Origin: Ptiloglossa arizonensis
Taxonomy: Eukaryota > Arthropoda > Insecta > Hymenoptera > Colletidae
Reading direction: 5' to 3'
Assembly (NCBI RefSeq): GCF_051014685.1
Contig: NC_135058.1
Coordinates: 9,612,811-9,676,810, forward strand
Length of the DNA: 64,000 nucleotides
Below the pieces are notes generated by a model that saw only the letters and a program-made list of their open reading frames with translations, did no database searches and had not been told where the DNA came from. Below, in pieces: positions 58,901 through 64,000 of the stretch (within the stretch, counting starts at the first letter, position 1; every line of letters begins with the position of its first letter). The translations under genes were made by a program, and so were the position numbers.

Positions 58901-61686
58901 GAGGATTTTCGTCGGTACATCCGTTAACGACCACGAGAACGCTCGCGTTAACGCGCTCGTAGCGGTGTCGTTGACGCGGCACGAACCGGAGCAACCCTGT
59001 CCGTATTTTAAACGCGAGAACAACTCGGAAAGATTACGCCCGTGAAAGTACTCGGGACGCGATTACGATCAGCTCCTTTCTTCTCTGGACGTTAGGTTGT
59101 TTCCACGGGCCCGAGATACGGGGTATCCGTCCCACCGATCCTTCCACGACGACCAGATCGCATCGTGTTCAGACCCGTGGCCGCTCATGGACACGTATGA
59201 CTCGCTTTCGTGGCCGTACGTAATGAGCGACATTTTAGTCACCGGTCACGTTTCGGTTAGATGGCCCGTACGCCGTTGAATACGCGCTATCCACCTTTCC
59301 CCCACTCCGCTCCGCTCCGCTCCTCCCCACCACCGTCCACGTAGTACTTACTCGCTCCTTGGAGAAGTAACTTCTCCCTCGCTTATTGTTTCGAATATAC
59401 GAAGTCGGTGGAGATCCCGTCCGCGTCGTTGTGAGATAGCGGCCGGCGATATCCTCGGCTACGATTCCGTTAATGGAGACCCGTTACCGCTGGAAACTTA
59501 CCGGAAACACTCTCGATCGGACGCGCGTCGAAGAACCTCCCCCACCATTGCCATCATCGACCGGAATTCGAACGGAACGAAAATTAACGCTCGTGATAAA
59601 GTTCTTTCTTTTCTTTTTTTTTTCGTTGAGACATATGACGAGAAATTTTCGAGGATTATATGTAGGAGCGAATCAATGACACGTGGAGTTGTTACTATTA
59701 TCGGTATCGTGGCGTGAGATTGTACAAATGATCGTATAAATCTGTATCGGAGATACAGAGGGTGGTATCCGTTTGAGAGAATCGTTCCGGAAGTTTTCAT
59801 TTCGCGTTAGCGACGACAAAGCTTTCGATTAAAAATTGCGGGCTCTCGCGCGAACAAAATCGAATTTTTCTACGACCGACGAGAGGCCAGCTTTTTGTTC
59901 TTTTTTGTAACAGGTGGAACGGAATTTTTCAAATTGCTTCGAATAAAACATTTCCGAACCTTTCGAACCCGGATTAGAGGAATTGCGAGGTCGTTCGGAA
60001 GGGTGGTAAACAATGATGGTTAATGTGTAATGGGTTAAACGTTGTTCGGTATTTTTGGAAAAATTAACGTTCCATTGGCAGAGAATTTTAATTGAGAGTC
60101 GTAACCATCGGGATTTGGTAGTTTGGAAAGAATTTGGTTCATTTTTCAGAAACGATAAAAGAATCTGGTAAATGGTACTGTGGAGCGATGAGACGATAAT
60201 TGTAGAGAGATTTTACGTTGCATGTTAATTCCTACGTGTTCGTCGGTACAACTTCCTTTAAGACCACGAGTGAAAGCATTACGGTCGTAGTGCTGGAATA
60301 GTAAATGAATAAGAGGAACGTACGGCGATTCATTCCGGACGTTTATTCGATCGAACGGTTGTTCGCGGAACTTTCGGTTCGTTCGCGTAATTTTCATTTC
60401 GTAATTCAGATTCTAATTCACAGTTTTCACTCGCCCTCTCAGTTTCTCTCATTCGAATTCGAAGTCCAAGGGCTGTATCGTACAGTGTCTGGAACAACCG
60501 TGAAAATGTAACAAACGTACGCCTCAAAGCTTTGAAACAAAATTTTAATAAACATTGCTCCGCGAACGTTCCCTTCTCGAGATGCATCCCCTTGGGGATA
60601 ACGCAACCGCAAAAGTAAAATCGTTCTTGGAACGATGAAGAGTGAAACGAAACGGGCAACCGCCACCCTTTAAACATTTAAAAAAGTTAATTAAGAAAAG
60701 GTTGCGTGTTTTAGACCGACCATCGGATAGAGAAAAATAAAGCTCGGCCAAGGAAGTGGTTAAGATTCAGCGTGAAACACGTAAGACGTTGCGATACGAC
60801 GTATGCAAGCCTGGCGCGCATATCAATCGATTTCAAGCGTTTTGAACATTTTCTATTGCGCGTGGCACGGCTCGTTTATTTTATCGGTCCGCCAGGATTT
60901 CCGCTACCGACGTACAACTTCGCGCCACGGTCGTCGTAGACGTTGTACGTATATATACGTACGTATATACATGTACAGATGTCGTTAGGTACGCGGAACA
61001 AAGAGCCAATCAGGCCCCGTTGACCGAGGTTAGGTTTCTACGCGTCGATTTCCATTCTCCGTCGGAAAAGTCGAATTAATGAACACGAAAAACGCGCGGC
61101 GGTGGTCGTCGGTGGCCGACTCCGCGTGAGCTCTTTGTCGCGCGTGGCAGCGCTTGAACCCGTAGCGGAATCGAAGAAAGGAAGGAAGAGCAACGCCATT
61201 GTCGGGGATTACCGTCGGAATAATAATGCAATTGTCGTACCGAATGCCGAATACGTTCTTCCCTCGTCCATCATTTACAAACTGCAAGCCTTACCGCGTG
61301 TTCCCGTGTTCATTAAGATCCCTAATACACGCCCGTACAATGCGAAATTTGGCCGTGTATAATGCAACCTGACGACGTACAGGGTGTTTCGTAAATCGTG
61401 GCCGTAGATGTGAACGCGAGAGTTTCTTCCATTCGATCTTCTCTCCGGTCGTTTTTACGTAGCGTTGTTGATTCGTATTCGCAGAATCGATTACCGTGAT
61501 TATTTACTCGATCGATTTGTGATTATCTTTTCGATTACGATTGGAGGTGTGTTGGTGATTGTATTCGATGCACTATTTAAATTTTCGCGCGATGTCGGCG
61601 CGACTTTCCGTTTGAGAGGCTTGCGAGTTTTGGGGAGGGATTAGGTAGGTTTGTGGGCGTGATCGAACGTAAGGGTGGGGTGATCT
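52916..61686. other. Intronic DNA, no exon recognised
   Basis: CpG-rich throughout. Small features are A-runs near 53268-53300, a GA run at 54416-54430, GGTC-type repeats at 55085-55110, a CCGCT pentamer repeat at 59307-59322, and a TACGTATATATACGTACG palindrome near 60945. Overlapping frames around 54850-55500 on both strands are compositional. I recognise no protein family, tRNA or microRNA here. Confidence 0.4.
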
Positions 61687-61705
61687 GTGACCTTGAGCGG
61701 CCAAT
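61687..61705 (-). promoter_or_regulatory. FTZ-F1/ERR-type site, second copy of 19-mer
   Basis: GTGACCTTGAGCGGCCAAT matches 43186-43204 at 18 of 19 positions, including TCAAGGTCA on the minus strand and GGCCAAT beside it. The wider flanks do not align, so this is not simply a recent duplication. Confidence 0.4.
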
Positions 61706-61851
61706 TTAATTTGTCGCGGTTGTGGAAGTTTGTCGAGGAGAACAGATCCGAATAGTTCACGGTACACTGTGTTAGCGTTTGCGAATACTGTGGAATACGA
61801 AGATAGTAATTACAGATGATATTATCAATCGACTGTTATTATATTCGGTTG

Positions 61852-62020
61852 AATAAAATTAGTTAAAAATAGTCCGCCTATTACTAATAAAATTAGTTAA
61901 AAATAGTCCGCCTCAAACTTTGATCACTGTAGTATCAATTATTAGTATCAATTGTGATGGTGGTTACCCCTGGGGGAGAAACGCTAAAATTTCTTAGCAA
62001 ATTTATACCGAACAAACCTA
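61852..62020. repeat. 28 bp duplication and relic of the element-A palindrome
   Basis: AATAAAATTAGTTAAAAATA plus GTCCGCCT occurs at 61852 and again 34 bp later. Just after, 61965-62020 (CCTGGGGGAGAAACGCTAAA and following) resembles 7011-7060 and 7191-7240 of the secondary palindrome in element A (CCTGGCGGAGAAACGCTCAA), suggesting an old copy of the same repeat. Confidence 0.5.
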
Positions 62021-64000
62021 AACGAAGTACATCTTTTATCTTTTACATAATACATGGCATTGTAAACGGTAACAAAAATTCCATATCGGTTTAATCGTGT
62101 ACAAATGTAATTGCAATAAATTGTACGCAATAATGAAAATTTGTTATCTTCGGTGTAACGTTATCCGGCGGTTATTTTTATCCAAAAATTGCAAATCCCA
62201 AAGTGATCGTAATAAGCGGATTCCGCTGCAGCTGGCAATATCTGAAAGAAATTTGTTACACCCAGTCGGTTTATAATAAGAATTAACCGAACGTTAAAAT
62301 TGATAAGTAACAAAATTAGGCGAAACAAATACGTTTGCACATTCTGTGCAAAATTTTGAATTTCGAATATCTTCGATGCTTCGATTCGAGCCCTGTTCGG
62401 AGTAATATTGAATTTAACTTACGATCTCCGGCACGTTTCTCTACACACGTGTGTATCGTCGCTATTTCCTTCGTTTACAATTATTACACGAAATTACGTT
62501 CGTAGCGCGTACAAATACCATCACCGGACAAACATACACGCTCACCAATATTTATTTATTTATTATTTCCGTGCACCGAATCGACATCTGAAATTTCTGC
62601 CCAGATTTCGCGGAACGCGCTGTACGTTTCAGCTGAAATATACGACGCGCGGGTAACCGGTCGCAATATTTAACAATATCGTTAGTTCGGTTAATGCGAC
62701 GTCGGCCATCTTGGCTCTGTATCTCGAACGTAATGTATTCCGGCATATTGACGTAACAGAGAATACGTTCATTACGACAATGGGCTATTTATTCCTATTT
62801 AGATGGTGCTCTCCGATCGCTCCGGTGCTACATGGAAATTATTGTTGCGGCTCCGTTGGCCGGCTCACGTTCACGTCGAACGTTTGTCAACGATGTTAAT
62901 AATTTCGCATGCGTGTCGAGAGATAGACGAACACACACCACGGGCCAACCGACCGGTTGAATAATGAATAAGGTCCTCCGTGTCGCTCGTTGGTCTACAC
63001 GCTCGCGCCTTCGAATAATTCGCATCGGTGATCCGCGTTGCTTCCGTTCTAGGTTAATCGGCACACGCGGATAAATTATCGATCTCCGTGCGGAACGGTG
63101 TACGAGTAACCCCGTACAATGTTATGATTAATTGAACGAAAACGAGAGGGGAGCCGATGAAGTCATCGGGTTGCGTTACATTTGGGTGTGACTTTCTGCC
63201 CCATTTCGATAAAAGTCACACTTCTTTACACGATTATCTATCTTTCGGTCGGTTTCTAGACAGGTACGCAAAGCTTTGGGTTAAATTAGATTTTTTTTTT
63301 TGTTGATCTTGTAATCGGTTCAAGGTTCGATAATAATCGGTAATTGTTTCGATAGAAGATATTACCGCGAATCGTAGGTGATTCATGTTAAAATAGAAAC
63401 ATGTAGCAAGTGTAAATTAATATTGTATACGTTGTGAGTTACCAAAACGCGAAGAAGGAACATTGTTTATTCTATCGATCGATGAAACTTCTTTGGATAG
63501 TTTTTAATTGAATTTTTTTCTACTATTCCTTCGGTGACACTCGAAAGAAATATTTTCAATTTTTCTGCTTTATTTACATAATTGTTTCTACATACGTCCA
63601 ATAAGTACAAATTTATACCTTTAAGATTAAAGATACAAATTTTAATCTGTGGGGACAAATCGTTAGGTTGCACGATGTTACGTGATTTATTGTTTTTTTT
63701 TTTTTCTCCGGAAGAAAATATTTTGTTCGACGATCCACAGTGCGTGACGAATAATAGATGAATCGTTGTTAGCCACGATGTACGAAATTTGAAATAACGA
63801 TCGCGCGCGTTATGGACAATAACTTGTGTAAAATCCGTAGTCACGATTACCTTTCCCTTCACAATGGGCTTTGACAAAACGGATATTGCCCAACGCTTGG
63901 CGTTTATACACAGATACGCGCGTCGTCTTTAGACTCCCACTAGTTTCTGTATGACACGCTCGAGAAACTTTCTCCGTTCGACACAATTTGGTTGTACCGC
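62021..64000. other. End of window, no gene recognised
   Basis: Mixed AT- and CpG-rich sequence. A GGCGCGTAC-type CpG-rich patch and poly(T) near 63291 and 63690 are the only notable compositional features. A 136-codon minus-strand frame at 63467-63877 has no recognisable domain. Confidence 0.4.

Overview
The window looks like a nuclear contig from an insect, most likely a hymenopteran (bee, wasp or ant). Genes are sparse and split by introns with GT-AG borders. CpG is frequent across the non-coding DNA, and mariner-type miniature transposons are common. The three genes I recognise are all animal genes: a tetraspanin, Elongator subunit Elp4, and the first coding exon of the Notch co-activator mastermind. 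I saw no bacterial or viral genes, no rRNA or tRNA genes and no CRISPR array.

Layout. 1-2735: AT-rich to CpG-rich DNA without a recognisable gene. 2736-17438: a 14.7 kb cluster of a foldback-like repeat family. It has inverted ends (TATTCTAAATTCGCAGCC), end-proximal hairpins, two kinds of GC-rich module (called R and M here), and mirror-image arrays of an about 544 bp AT-rich tandem repeat. 18440-26461 (minus): a six-exon tetraspanin gene. Its stop codon is followed in frame by a further 526 sense codons. 27638-28969 (minus): an intact four-exon Elp4 gene inside the first copy of a 3.0 kb tandem duplication (26775-29775). The second copy (29776-32702) carries an Elp4 pseudogene with a frameshift and two nonsense mutations. 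About 33-35.4 kb: CpG-rich DNA that probably holds the mastermind promoter and 5' UTR. 35451-35921 (plus): the mastermind exon with the CSL/Notch-binding helix region. 35922-64000: over 28 kb with no convincing exon, read here as the start of a very long mastermind intron. It contains mariner-type MITEs, a 170 bp tandem repeat, a 42-44 bp tandem repeat, a 600 bp polypurine tract and several TCAAGGTCA nuclear-receptor sites.

The three genes have no obvious shared pathway: tetraspanin acts in membrane organisation, Elp4 in tRNA wobble-uridine modification, and mastermind in Notch-dependent transcription. The most interesting parts are the foldback cluster, the in-frame extension of the tetraspanin, and the decaying Elp4 duplicate. 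Many long open frames elsewhere are shadows of repeats or low-complexity DNA and are not annotated. All repeat boundaries and splice sites were read by eye.
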